A stretch of 10,466 nt of DNA from Myxococcales bacterium (GTDB lineage Bacteria > Myxococcota_A > UBA9160 > JALSIO01), in contig JALSIO010000751.1 of assembly GCA_026989995.1 (NCBI GenBank), forward strand, positions 1 through 10,466, given 5' to 3'. The stretch's first letter is position 1. The number at the start of each line of letters is the position of its first letter. Under the pieces are notes generated by a model. The model saw nothing but the letters and a program-made list of their open reading frames with translations, made no database searches and was not told the origin of the DNA. A program made the translations under genes and the position numbers. Of the stretch, positions 1 to 6,293 are shown piece after piece.

Positions 1-54
1 GGCGGCGGTGGCGGCACCGAAGCGGAATCCCTCGGGAAAGGCGATGCGGGCCAT
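1..54 (-). CDS. GH1 family beta-glucosidase, N-terminal fragment (runs off the left edge)
   Basis: Only the first 18 codons are in the window, read leftward from an ATG at 54-52: MARIAFPEGFRFGAATAA. This matches the start of glycoside hydrolase family 1 enzymes, which open with F-P-x-x-F-x-[WF]-G-x-A-T-A-[AS] just before the YQxEG segment that lines the sugar subsite. Residues 10-18 (FRFGAATAA) fit the first nine positions of the family's N-terminal signature, F-x-[FYWM]-[GSTA]-x-[GSTA]-x-[GSTA](2). GH1 enzymes hydrolyse beta-linked glucosides or galactosides with two catalytic glutamates, both of which would lie outside the window. There is no clear Shine-Dalgarno sequence before the ATG, while a promoter sits directly upstream. 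The gene is divergent from the LLM operon. The call rests on a short peptide, so the family is likely but the substrate is unknown. Confidence 0.78.
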   Translation of the reverse strand, partial: MARIAFPEGFRFGAATAA

Positions 55-60
55 GGTGGC

Positions 61-89
61 GGAATAGATCGGCGCAGGGTTCGTGTCAA
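61..89 (-). promoter_or_regulatory. Sigma-70-like promoter for the GH1 gene, probably leaderless
   Basis: On the minus strand a perfect TTGACA (-35, bases 89-84) is followed after 17 bases by TATTCC (-10, bases 66-61). Transcription starting about seven bases later would begin at or next to the ATG at 54-52, giving a transcript with little or no leader. The absence of a purine-rich ribosome binding site agrees with this. The -10 hexamer is weak (TAT only); TCTATT at 68-63 is an alternative, but with a 15-base spacer. Confidence 0.5.
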
Positions 90-256
90 GCGCGGGCGGT
101 GCCGGGGAGGACCGCGGCGTCACCCTCCGAAGCCGGGACGCCCCGCATCCCGGAAGCCAGGCCCGGCACTGCCCTCCACCCGCGCTCGCGCTCGAGCCCG
201 GGCGCCCTCCGACTCCTCCTGCCGGCCCGCGGTCCGGCCGCCTTTCCGGCCGCGGC

Positions 257-262
257 TATACT
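257..262 (+). promoter_or_regulatory. Putative -10 box for the LLM/CoA-transferase operon
   Basis: TATACT matches TATAAT at five of six positions and stands out in an otherwise GC-rich leader. It lies 27 bases before the GTG start at 290, leaving room for a short leader of about 20 bases that contains the GGGAG ribosome binding site (280-284). No TTGACA-like -35 is visible. The expected -35 and spacer zone instead holds two direct copies of TCCGGCCGC (233-241 and 245-253). The rest of the 55-289 intergenic region shows no gene that I can support. Confidence 0.4.
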
Positions 263-289
263 CGCCGCGCCGGGCAGCCGGGAGCCAGC

Positions 290-1393
290 GTGAGGTTCGC
301 ACTCTTCTACGAGATTCCCGTTCCGCGCCCCTGGAGCCGGGAAAGCGAGCACCGGGCCTACAAGGAGGTGCTCGAGCAGGCCATCCTCGGCGACCGGATG
401 GGCTTCCACGCCTTCTGGACCGTGGAGCACCACTTCCTCGAGGAGTTCTCCCACTGCTCGAACCCCGAGGTGCTCTACGGCGCGGTGGCGGCGCGCACCG
501 AGCGGATGCGCGTGGGCTACGGGGTGCGGCTCTGCCCGAAGCCCTACAACCACCCGGTGCGCTCTGCGGAGTCGGCGGCGGTGCTCGACCTCCTCTCCGA
601 CGGCCGCGTCGACTTCGCCACCGGCCGCTCCTCCACCCGCCTCGAGCTCGAGGGATTCGGCATCCACCCCGACGAGACGCGCGCCATGTGGCAGGAGGCG
701 GTGGAACACATCATCGGCTGCTGGACGAACGACGTGCATTCCTTCGATGGGAAGTACTGGTCCATGCCGCCCCGGCGCGTGATCCCGAAGCCGATCCAGC
801 AGCCCCACCCGCCGGTCTTCGGAGCCACGGGGAGCGACTCCGGCCACCAGCTCATGGGGGAGCTCGGCCTCGGCCTCTGCTCGTTCAGCGTGGGCGTGCC
901 GCCCGAGGACGTGGCCCGCCGGATCGAGATCTACCGCAAGGCCATCGCGGGCTGCACGAAGCCGCTCGGCAGGACGGTGAACAACCAGGTGGCCGCCTTC
1001 ACGATGGTCAACTGTGCGCCCACGGCCGAGGAGTCCTACGAGACCTCGGCGCAGTCCTTCGTGTGGTACGCGAAGCGCTCGGTGGAGCTGATCACCTCGG
1101 TGGCCGCGTGGCTCGACGAGATGAAGCGGGAGCTCGGCACCTACGACTACCTGCGCGAGGCCGAGCAGGTGGTGAAGAGCGGAACCCACCAGATGCTGGA
1201 CTTCGCCTACCTGCGCGATTCGAAGGCCACCCTCTGCGGAGATCCCGACCGGGTGCTCGAGGTGGCGCGGGAGTACGAGAAGGCGGGCGTGGATCTGCTC
1301 CTCTGCCTCGTGAATCCCTACGAGATCCCCCACGAGAAGGTCATGCAGACCATCGAACTGATGGGCCGCCATGTGATCCCGGAGTTCGACTAG
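290..1393 (+). CDS. LLM class (luciferase-like) flavin-dependent oxidoreductase
   Basis: This 367-residue protein is a TIM-barrel flavin oxidoreductase of the bacterial luciferase-like superfamily. It begins MRFALFYEIPVPRPW, the usual first beta-strand, and carries FWTVEHHFLEEFS (EHHF at residues 46-49), the hallmark active-site segment of the luciferase alpha-like branch. Further family segments are the PYNHPVRSAE stretch, LSDGRVDFATGRSS (flavin phosphate region) and a C-terminal LCGDPDRVLEVAREYEKAGVDLLL helix-strand. Such enzymes use FMNH2 or F420H2, often as monooxygenases on aldehydes, ketones or long-chain substrates; which applies here is not visible. I chose the GTG at 290 because GGGAG sits five bases upstream and the first beta-strand begins there. 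The frame stays open back to 83, but that part is low-complexity leader sequence. It is the first gene of a three-gene operon, with the CoA-transferase starting three bases after its stop. Confidence 0.88.
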   Translation: MRFALFYEIPVPRPWSRESEHRAYKEVLEQAILGDRMGFHAFWTVEHHFLEEFSHCSNPEVLYGAVAARTERMRVGYGVRLCPKPYNHPVRSAESAAVLDLLSDGRVDFATGRSSTRLELEGFGIHPDETRAMWQEAVEHIIGCWTNDVHSFDGKYWSMPPRRVIPKPIQQPHPPVFGATGSDSGHQLMGELGLGLCSFSVGVPPEDVARRIEIYRKAIAGCTKPLGRTVNNQVAAFTMVNCAPTAEESYETSAQSFVWYAKRSVELITSVAAWLDEMKRELGTYDYLREAEQVVKSGTHQMLDFAYLRDSKATLCGDPDRVLEVAREYEKAGVDLLLCLVNPYEIPHEKVMQTIELMGRHVIPEFD

Positions 1394-1396
1394 CCC

Positions 1397-2800
1397 GTGG
1401 AGCCTCTCCGGGGCGTGCGCGTGCTCGACCTCTCCCGCGTGGTCTCGGGGCCTCTTTGCACCTACTACCTCGCCGCCCTCGGCGCGGAGGTGATCCGGGT
1501 GGAGCGTCCCGGCGGCGACGTGAGCTGGGGGCCGCCGCCGCAGATCGGGCCGGAGGGGATCCACCGGGGCCCGCGGCGGCCGCGCGACATCGGCATCACC
1601 CCGCTTCGCCGGCACCGGGGCAAGCGCAGCGTCGTCCTCGATCTGCGCCGCCCGGGCGGCCTCGAGGCCCTCCACCGCCTCGTCGCGCGCTCGGACGTGC
1701 TCGTCGAGAACTTCACCCCGGGGACCCTCGAGGCGCTCGGCCTCGGCGACGAGGTCCTCGGCCGCCTGCGCCCGGGGATCATCCGCTGCTCGATCACCGG
1801 CTACGGGGAGGAGGGGCCCTACCGCGACCGCCCGAGCATGGATCTCGTCGTGCAGGCCGTGTCGGGCCTGATGGCGAAGACGGGCTTCCCGGACGGCCCG
1901 CCGACCAAGGTGGGCGTCACCGTCGGGGACCAGGTGCCGGCCCTCTTCGCCGCACTCGGCGTGGTTGCGGCGCTGCGCGGCCGCGAGCGGGACGGATCCC
2001 GGGAGTCGGCCGGCGGCCAGGACGGCGCCCGGGTGCTCCGCGTGGACGTCGCGATGCTCGACGCGCTGCTCGCGCTCATCTGGGACGAGCCCGTCGACGA
2101 CTACCGCGACCGCGGCCTCCCGGAGCGCTTCGGAAACGGAGACCCGCGGGGCGTGCCGCTCGGCACCTACGCCTGCCGCGATGGCATGGTGGCGCTGCTG
2201 GTGGTGGGCGACGCCCAGTGGCAGGCGATGGCCGGGCTCCTCGGCCGTCCGGAGCTCGCCGCCCGGCTTCCCACCGCCCGGGACCGGCTCGAGCACCGCG
2301 AGGAGGTCGAAGCCGCCGTGGCGGCGTGGTGCGCGGGGCGCGACCGGAACGAAGTCGTGGAGCGGCTCTCGGCGGCCGGAATCCCGGCCGGCCCGGTCGA
2401 GCCCCCCTGGGTCGGAGCCACCGACCCCCACGTCCGCGCGCGGGGCTCCCTCGAGGCACTGCGTCACCCCGATCTCCCCGAGCCCACCCCCTACCTCGGC
2501 GCGCGCTTCCCGGTGCGCTTCGGCGGCCGCCCGCCCGAGACCGCGCCCGCCGAGCCCCTCGGCGCGAGCACGGAGGCGGTGCTCCGCGAAGTCGCCGGTC
2601 TCGACGAGGCGGCGCTCCGCGCGCTCCGGGAAGGTGGAGCCATTCCGGCGCCCGAGCCGGAGCCGCCGCCCGCGGCCTCCCGGGCGGCGGCCGAGGCCGG
2701 CGAGGAGGCGGCGGGGCGGGCCGGTGGCTCCCCGGGATCCGGCGCGCCCCCGGGCGGCCCCGTGGCCACCGATCCCCGCCGCGGCGCCCGAGGGCGTTGA
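1397..2800 (+). CDS. CaiB/BaiF-type class III CoA-transferase
   Basis: This 467-residue protein belongs to the class III (formyl-CoA/carnitine/bile acid type) CoA-transferases, which move CoA from an acyl-CoA donor to a free carboxylate through mixed anhydride and thioester intermediates on a catalytic aspartate; some relatives are acyl-CoA racemases. It begins PLRGVRVLDLSRVVSGPLCTYYLAALGAEVIRVERPGGD, the typical N-terminal Rossmann-like segment. It has KRSVVLDLRRPGG (76-88) and DVLVENFTPGTLEALGL (100-116), then SITGYGEEGPYRDRPSMD, placing the presumed catalytic aspartate at residue 149. The usual C-terminal end (VLREVAGLDEAALRALREGGA) is followed by an extra Pro/Ala/Gly/Glu-rich tail, residues 416-467, likely disordered. 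The GTG start lies three bases after the preceding stop with only a distant GGAG (1381-1384), so translational coupling is likely. The next gene starts 10 bases after its stop. The acid substrate is unknown. Confidence 0.92.
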   Translation: MEPLRGVRVLDLSRVVSGPLCTYYLAALGAEVIRVERPGGDVSWGPPPQIGPEGIHRGPRRPRDIGITPLRRHRGKRSVVLDLRRPGGLEALHRLVARSDVLVENFTPGTLEALGLGDEVLGRLRPGIIRCSITGYGEEGPYRDRPSMDLVVQAVSGLMAKTGFPDGPPTKVGVTVGDQVPALFAALGVVAALRGRERDGSRESAGGQDGARVLRVDVAMLDALLALIWDEPVDDYRDRGLPERFGNGDPRGVPLGTYACRDGMVALLVVGDAQWQAMAGLLGRPELAARLPTARDRLEHREEVEAAVAAWCAGRDRNEVVERLSAAGIPAGPVEPPWVGATDPHVRARGSLEALRHPDLPEPTPYLGARFPVRFGGRPPETAPAEPLGASTEAVLREVAGLDEAALRALREGGAIPAPEPEPPPAASRAAAEAGEEAAGRAGGSPGSGAPPGGPVATDPRRGARGR

Positions 2801-2810
2801 AGGAGACCCC

Positions 2811-3830
2811 ATGCGCGATCTCAAGCTCGGTCTGCAGCTCGGCTACTGGGGCGCACGCCCCCCCACCGACCACGTGGCCCTCGCGAAGGAGGCGGAGCGC
2901 CTCGGCCTCGACTCGGTGTGGACCGCGGAGTCCTGGGGCTCCGACGCCTTCACACCGCTGGCCTGGATCGGGGCCCACACCTCGCGGATCCGCCTCGGGA
3001 CCAGCGTCGCCCAGATCTCGGCGCGGGCGCCCACCGCCACGGCCATGGCCGCGCTCACCCTCGACCACCTGACCGGCGGGCGGGTGATCCTCGGACTCGG
3101 GGTCTCGGGCCCGCAGGTGGTCGAGGGGTGGTACGGGCAGCCCTTCGCCAGGCCCCTGGCCCGCACCCGCGAGTACATCGACATCATCCGGCAGGTCCTG
3201 CGCCGCGAGAAGCCGGTCACGAATCCGGGCCCGCACCATCCCCTTCCCTACACCGGGCCGGGATCCTGGGGAATGGGCAAGCCCCTCCGCTCCATCACCC
3301 ATCCCCTGCGGGCGGACCTCCCCATCTTCCTCGCCGCGGAGGGCCCGAAGAACGTGGCCCTCGCCGCGGAGATCGCCGACGGCTGGCTGCCCCTCTACTA
3401 CTCCCCCTATCGCCCCGAGGTCTACGCCGAGTCCCTGGGCGCGCTCCGGCCCGGCTTCGAGATCGCGCAGTTCGTGATGGTGAACATCGACGACGATCTC
3501 GAGCGGGCGCTCGCGCCCGTCAAGTCGATGCTCGGCTTCTACATCGGCGGCATGGGCTCGCCGAAGCGCAATTTCCACAAGGAGCTGATGGCGCGGATGG
3601 GCTACGAGGCCGAGGCGGATCGCATCCAGCAGCTCTTCCTCGAGGGGCGGCGCGCCGAGGCCATCGCCGCCGTGCCGGACTCCTTCGCCGACGAGATCTC
3701 CCTCTGCGGCCCGCCGGAGCGGATCCGCGACCGCCTCCAGGCCTGGCGGGAGACGCCCGTGACCTCCCTGCTCGTCGCCGGCGTGGACCTCCCCCGGCTG
3801 CGCCAGATCGCGGAGCTGGTGCTGGGCTGA
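2811..3830 (+). CDS. LLM class F420-dependent oxidoreductase
   Basis: This 339-residue luciferase-like TIM-barrel protein belongs to a different branch from the first gene. It starts MRDLKLGLQLGYWGARPP, continues with a helix LAKEAERLGLDSVWTAESWGSDAF, then TSRIRLGTSVAQISARAPTATAMAA and LTGGRVILGLGVSGPQVVEGWYGQPF, and has LPIFLAAEGPKNVALAAEIADGWLP in the second half. These features, and the length of about 340, match the group of putative F420-dependent oxidoreductases typified by mycobacterial Rv3520c. Cofactor F420 is inferred from the family, not seen directly. The ATG at 2811 is preceded by AAGGAG (2800-2805) at ideal spacing; the same frame is open further upstream but overlaps the CoA-transferase. 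It is the last gene of the operon. The C-terminus (SLCGPPERIRDRLQAW) is complete. Hydride transfer to or from a CoA-activated or terpenoid-like substrate is possible but speculative. Confidence 0.92.
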   Translation: MRDLKLGLQLGYWGARPPTDHVALAKEAERLGLDSVWTAESWGSDAFTPLAWIGAHTSRIRLGTSVAQISARAPTATAMAALTLDHLTGGRVILGLGVSGPQVVEGWYGQPFARPLARTREYIDIIRQVLRREKPVTNPGPHHPLPYTGPGSWGMGKPLRSITHPLRADLPIFLAAEGPKNVALAAEIADGWLPLYYSPYRPEVYAESLGALRPGFEIAQFVMVNIDDDLERALAPVKSMLGFYIGGMGSPKRNFHKELMARMGYEAEADRIQQLFLEGRRAEAIAAVPDSFADEISLCGPPERIRDRLQAWRETPVTSLLVAGVDLPRLRQIAELVLG

Positions 3831-3852
3831 ACCGGCCCGCGGTCCCGCCCGG

Positions 3853-3883
3853 GCCCCGGCCGGCAGGTCCGCGGGGCCGGGGC
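3853..3883. terminator. GC-rich hairpin between convergent genes, possible bidirectional terminator
   Basis: GCCCCGGCC (3853-3861) and GGCCGGGGC (3875-3883) form a perfect 9-bp stem with a 13-base loop. It fills the 53-base gap between the stops of the LLM operon (3830) and the SDR (3884), which run toward each other. There is no T tract on either side, so intrinsic termination is not certain; the placement is the main support. Confidence 0.4.
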
Positions 3884-4633
3884 TCAGGGCCGGAGGATCT
3901 GGCCGCCGTCCACGTTCAGGATGTGGCCGGTGATCCAGCGCGCCTCGTCCGAGAGGAGGAAGAGGGCCGCGCCCACCATGTCGTCGACCGTCCCCATGCG
4001 CTTCAGGCAGAGACTCTGCACGATCTGCTCGAGGATGGGCTTCGGCACCGTGCTGCGGGTGGCCTCGGTGTCGGTGGGGCCGGGCGCGATGGCGTTGACC
4101 CGGATCTGCTTCGGCCCGAGCTCGCGGGCGAGGCTGTGGGTGATCCCGTGGACCGCGAGCTTTGCGATGCCGTAGTAGCCCGCCCCCATCCAGGCCGCGG
4201 TGGAGCTCTGGTTGACGATCGCACCGCCGCCCCGTCGCTCCATGTGCGGGAGCACGCCGCGGGTGGCGAGCAGCACGCCGGTCATGTTGACGGCCATGAA
4301 TCGGTTCCAGTAGTCGAGGGGCACGGTGGTGAGCCCGTGCATCTCCATGCCGCCGTAGATGGCGGCGTTGTTGATCAGGAAGTCGACGCCGCCGAAGGCC
4401 TCGGCCGCGGCCCGGCCCATCTCCCGGGTCGACTCCTCGCTCGCGACGTCGGTGGCGACCGCGATGGCCCGGCCGCCCGCGGCCTCGATCTCCTTGGCCA
4501 CCCGCTGCCCGTTCTCGGCCTGGATCTCGGCGATGACCACGGAGCAGCCGCGGGCGGCGAGCGCCTTCGCGTAGGCCTCGCCGATGCCACCGCCGGCCCC
4601 GGTCACCACCGCTACCTTGCCCTCGAAGCTCAT
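3884..4633 (-). CDS. SDR family NAD(P)-dependent oxidoreductase
   Basis: This 249-residue classical short-chain dehydrogenase has the full motif set: TGAGGGIG at residues 11-18 (cofactor glycine loop), D62-V63 (adenine contact), NNAA at 88-91, N116, a serine pair at 143-144, the catalytic YGIAK (Y154, K158), and IAPGPTDTEA after the sixth strand. E36 at the end of the second strand would disfavour the 2'-phosphate of NADPH, so NAD(H) is inferred. The Ser-to-Tyr spacing (10-11) is a little shorter than the usual 12-13, as in SDRs with a QSSTAAW segment. The ATG at 4633 was chosen because GGAGGAG lies four bases upstream (plus-strand CTCCTCC, 4638-4644); an in-frame ATG 36 bases earlier lacks this. 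It probably oxidises a secondary alcohol or reduces a ketone. It stands alone on this strand, convergent with the LLM operon and divergent from the VOC gene. Confidence 0.95.
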   Translation of the reverse strand: MSFEGKVAVVTGAGGGIGEAYAKALAARGCSVVIAEIQAENGQRVAKEIEAAGGRAIAVATDVASEESTREMGRAAAEAFGGVDFLINNAAIYGGMEMHGLTTVPLDYWNRFMAVNMTGVLLATRGVLPHMERRGGGAIVNQSSTAAWMGAGYYGIAKLAVHGITHSLARELGPKQIRVNAIAPGPTDTEATRSTVPKPILEQIVQSLCLKRMGTVDDMVGAALFLLSDEARWITGHILNVDGGQILRP

Positions 4634-4659
4634 GGCTCTCCTCCCTGCCCGGCGGGGGC

Positions 4660-4665
4660 AGCATA
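4660..4665 (-). promoter_or_regulatory. Putative -10 box for the SDR gene
   Basis: On the minus strand TATGCT (plus-strand AGCATA) lies 26 bases before the ATG of the SDR, matching TATAAT at four of six positions. A start about seven bases downstream would give a leader of roughly 20 bases containing the GGAGGAG ribosome binding site. No convincing -35 is seen. The 86-base divergent gap also holds the VOC promoter, so the two genes could share a regulator. Confidence 0.3.
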
Positions 4666-4706
4666 CCACGGGCCCGGGGGTCGAACTCGCCGCCGCGGGC
4701 CTCGGG

Positions 4707-4712
4707 TAGAAT
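4707..4712 (+). promoter_or_regulatory. Putative -10 box for the VOC gene, leaderless arrangement
   Basis: TAGAAT (five of six matches to TATAAT) ends seven bases before the ATG at 4720. The transcript would therefore begin at about the first base of the start codon. There is no Shine-Dalgarno sequence between the box and the ATG, which agrees with leaderless translation. No clear -35 is found at the usual distance. Confidence 0.42.
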
Positions 4713-4719
4713 GCCGGCC

Positions 4720-5184
4720 ATGGTGCTGCGGCTCTCCCACCTCGGGATCTGCGTCTCGGATCTCGGGCGCTCCACGGCCTTCTACCGCGACGCCCTCGGC
4801 TTCCGGGAGCTCGGGCGCCTCGAGGTGGCCTCGCGGGCGGCGGAGGTCCTGCTCGAGCTCGAGGGCGTGGATCTCGAGGCGGTGTACCTCGAGCGGGACG
4901 GCTTTCGCATCGAGCTCCTCCACTTCCGGGCGCCCGGCAGCACGGGCCCGGCGATCCCCCGGCCCATGAACGCCCTCGGCTTCACCCACCTCTCCTTCCG
5001 GGTGGCCGATCTCGACGCCGCGGTCTCGGCAGTCCGCGCCGCGGGGGGGCGCGTGCTCGAGGAGACGCGGACCGAGTCCCGCGAGTTCGGGGCCCGGGCC
5101 CTGTTCGCCACCGATCCCGACGGGGTGCGCCTCGAGCTCGTCGAGGCCCCGGGCGATCCGGCGGCGCTTCCGGGCGGCGGCTGA
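4720..5184 (+). CDS. VOC family protein (glyoxalase/bleomycin resistance/dioxygenase fold)
   Basis: This 154-residue protein has two beta-alpha-beta-beta-beta modules of the vicinal oxygen chelate fold. The first is RLSHLGICVSDLGRSTAFYRDALGFRELG and the second is FTHLSFRVADLDAAVSAVRAAGGRVL. The four expected metal ligands are in place: H7, E65 (in RIELLHF), H90 (in FTHLSF) and E139 (in RLELVEAP). A divalent-metal enzyme such as an isomerase, epimerase, lyase or glyoxalase is likely, but the reaction cannot be read from sequence; methylmalonyl-CoA epimerase-like and glyoxalase I-like members have the same ligand set. I place the start at the ATG at 4720 because residues from there match the family N-terminus; an in-frame ATG at 4711 would overlap the putative -10 box. 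It is divergent from the SDR and is followed by a strong hairpin, so it is probably transcribed alone. Confidence 0.9.
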   Translation: MVLRLSHLGICVSDLGRSTAFYRDALGFRELGRLEVASRAAEVLLELEGVDLEAVYLERDGFRIELLHFRAPGSTGPAIPRPMNALGFTHLSFRVADLDAAVSAVRAAGGRVLEETRTESREFGARALFATDPDGVRLELVEAPGDPAALPGGG

Positions 5185-5201
5185 CCGCGGTCGCTGGTGC
5201 C

Positions 5202-5225
5202 GGTCCGGCCGCCTCTGGCCGGACC
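5202..5225 (+). terminator. Hairpin after the VOC gene, probable terminator
   Basis: GGTCCGGCC (5202-5210) pairs perfectly with GGCCGGACC (5217-5225) across a six-base loop, starting 17 bases after the VOC stop. The stem can lengthen to include GGT (5196-5198) with ACC (5226-5228) across a small left-side bulge. No run of T follows, as is common in very GC-rich genomes, so factor-assisted termination is possible. Confidence 0.45.
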
Positions 5226-5282
5226 ACCGGCTCGCGGGGGTGGCCAGGGCCCGTCCGGCCGGCAGCCCGCGGGCAGCTCCTC

Positions 5283-5288
5283 TACCCT
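5283..5288 (+). promoter_or_regulatory. Putative -10 box for the dehalogenase gene
   Basis: TACCCT retains the T1, A2 and T6 bases most important in -10 elements and lies 35 bases before the ATG at 5324. The resulting leader of about 28 bases contains the GGAGGA ribosome binding site at 5313-5318. No -35 consensus is obvious. It is the only AT-leaning hexamer in the 139-base gap after the VOC gene. Confidence 0.28.
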
Positions 5289-5323
5289 CCCGCGTGGCCC
5301 GGCCGCGGCCCCGGAGGACCCCG

Positions 5324-6223
5324 ATGCCCCTCTCCCCCCGCATGCCCTACGCGAAGCGGCGCATTCCCGTGCTCGACCGCACCATGGCCTACGTCGAGGC
5401 GGGCGACGGCGACCCGATCGTCTTCCTCCACGGCAACCCGACCTCCTCCTACCTCTGGCGCAACGTCATTCCCCACGTGGAAGCGCTCGGCCGCTGCATC
5501 GCCCCGGACCTGATCGGCATGGGCGACTCCGACAAGCTCGAGTCGGGCGGGCCCGGCTCCTACCGCTTCGTGGAGCACCGCCGCTACCTCGACGCCTTCC
5601 TCGAGGCGGTGGGCGTCGAGCGGGACGTGGTGCTCGTGGTCCACGACTGGGGCTCGGCCCTGGGCTTCGACTGGGCCCGCCGGCACCCGGAGGCGGTGCG
5701 CGGCATCGCCTACATGGAGGCGATCGTGCAGCCCCTTCGCTGGGAGGCCTGGCCCAAGGCGGCCCGGGAGGCCTTCCAGGCCTTCCGCTCGCCGGCGGGG
5801 GAGGAGCTCATCCTCGACCGGAACCTCTTCGTGGAGCAGGTCCTGCCGGGGGCGGTGATGCGGGAGCTGGGCCCCGAGGAGATGGAGTCCTACCGGCGCC
5901 CCTTCGCGGAGCCGGGCGAGGGCCGGCGGCCCACCCTCACCTGGCCCCGGGAGATCCCCATCGAGAACGAGCCCGCCGACGTCACCGACATCGTGGAGGC
6001 CTACGCGCGCTGGCTCGCGGGCTCCCGGATTCCCAAGCTCTTCGTGAACGCCGAGCCCGGGGCGATCCTCCGGGGCGAGCAGCGCGAGTTCTGCCGGAGC
6101 TGGCCCAACCAGACCGAGGTCACCGTGCGGGGCATCCACTTCATCCAGGAGGATTCCCCGGACGAGATCGGCCAGGCGCTCGCGGAATGGCTCCGCAAGC
6201 TCAGCCTGACACCCGGGCCCTGA
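5324..6223 (+). CDS. dhaA: Haloalkane dehalogenase, HLD-II / LinB-like
   Basis: This 299-residue alpha/beta-hydrolase cleaves carbon-halogen bonds in haloalkanes with water, giving an alcohol, halide and a proton. All five catalytic residues of subfamily II are visible: nucleophile D108 in VVHDWGSALGFDW, halide-binding W109 and N38 (in FLHGNPTSSYLWRN), acid E132 (in IAYMEAI) and base H272 (in RGIHFIQEDSPDEIG). From the chosen start these are, as I recall them, the same residue numbers as in LinB of Sphingobium. Many other stretches also follow LinB, including DLIGMGDSDKL, FDWARRH, EELILDRNLFVEQVLPG and KLFVNAEPGA. Length is normal (LinB about 296). The ATG at 5324 has GGAGGA five bases upstream (5313-5318); an in-frame ATG at 5342 is less well placed. 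No signal peptide is seen, so it is cytoplasmic. Substrate range is unknown; haloalkane dehalogenases also occur in organisms with no known haloalkane growth. Confidence 0.97.
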   Translation: MPLSPRMPYAKRRIPVLDRTMAYVEAGDGDPIVFLHGNPTSSYLWRNVIPHVEALGRCIAPDLIGMGDSDKLESGGPGSYRFVEHRRYLDAFLEAVGVERDVVLVVHDWGSALGFDWARRHPEAVRGIAYMEAIVQPLRWEAWPKAAREAFQAFRSPAGEELILDRNLFVEQVLPGAVMRELGPEEMESYRRPFAEPGEGRRPTLTWPREIPIENEPADVTDIVEAYARWLAGSRIPKLFVNAEPGAILRGEQREFCRSWPNQTEVTVRGIHFIQEDSPDEIGQALAEWLRKLSLTPGP

Positions 6224-6232
6224 GCGGGCGGG

Positions 6233-6250
6233 TGCCGCCCGAGGGCGGCA
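6233..6250 (+). terminator. Short hairpin after the dehalogenase gene
   Basis: TGCCGCCC (6233-6240) is followed almost at once by its complement GGGCGGCA (6243-6250). Opening the innermost pair gives a 7-bp stem with a CGAG tetraloop. It lies nine bases after the dehalogenase stop and before the SDR remnant. There is no T tract, so termination is plausible but not shown. Confidence 0.35.
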
Positions 6251-6293
6251 GGGGCGGTCGGCATCGAAGGGAGCAGCAGGCAGGGGAGGGCCC

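Noticed and set aside
83..289. N-terminal extension of the first LLM gene from a GTG at 83
   Set aside because: The extra 69 residues are Pro/Arg/Gly-rich with no homology, cover the putative -10 box, and lack a ribosome binding site; the GTG at 290 has GGGAG and begins the first beta-strand.
99..293. Small plus-strand frame of 64 codons in the GH1/LLM intergenic region
   Set aside because: It has low-complexity Ala/Pro/Arg composition, no recognisable domain, and overlaps the promoter region and the start of the LLM gene.
86..2824. A 912-codon open frame on the minus strand
   Set aside because: It lies antisense to the LLM gene and CoA-transferase, is rich in Arg, His, Gly and Glu with no recognisable motif, and arises because GC-biased third positions remove stops in the opposite strand.
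688..3072. A 794-codon plus-strand frame crossing three real genes
   Set aside because: It is out of frame with three proteins that have clear family motifs, and its composition (Arg, Pro, Ala, Gly) is that of a shifted reading of GC-rich coding sequence.
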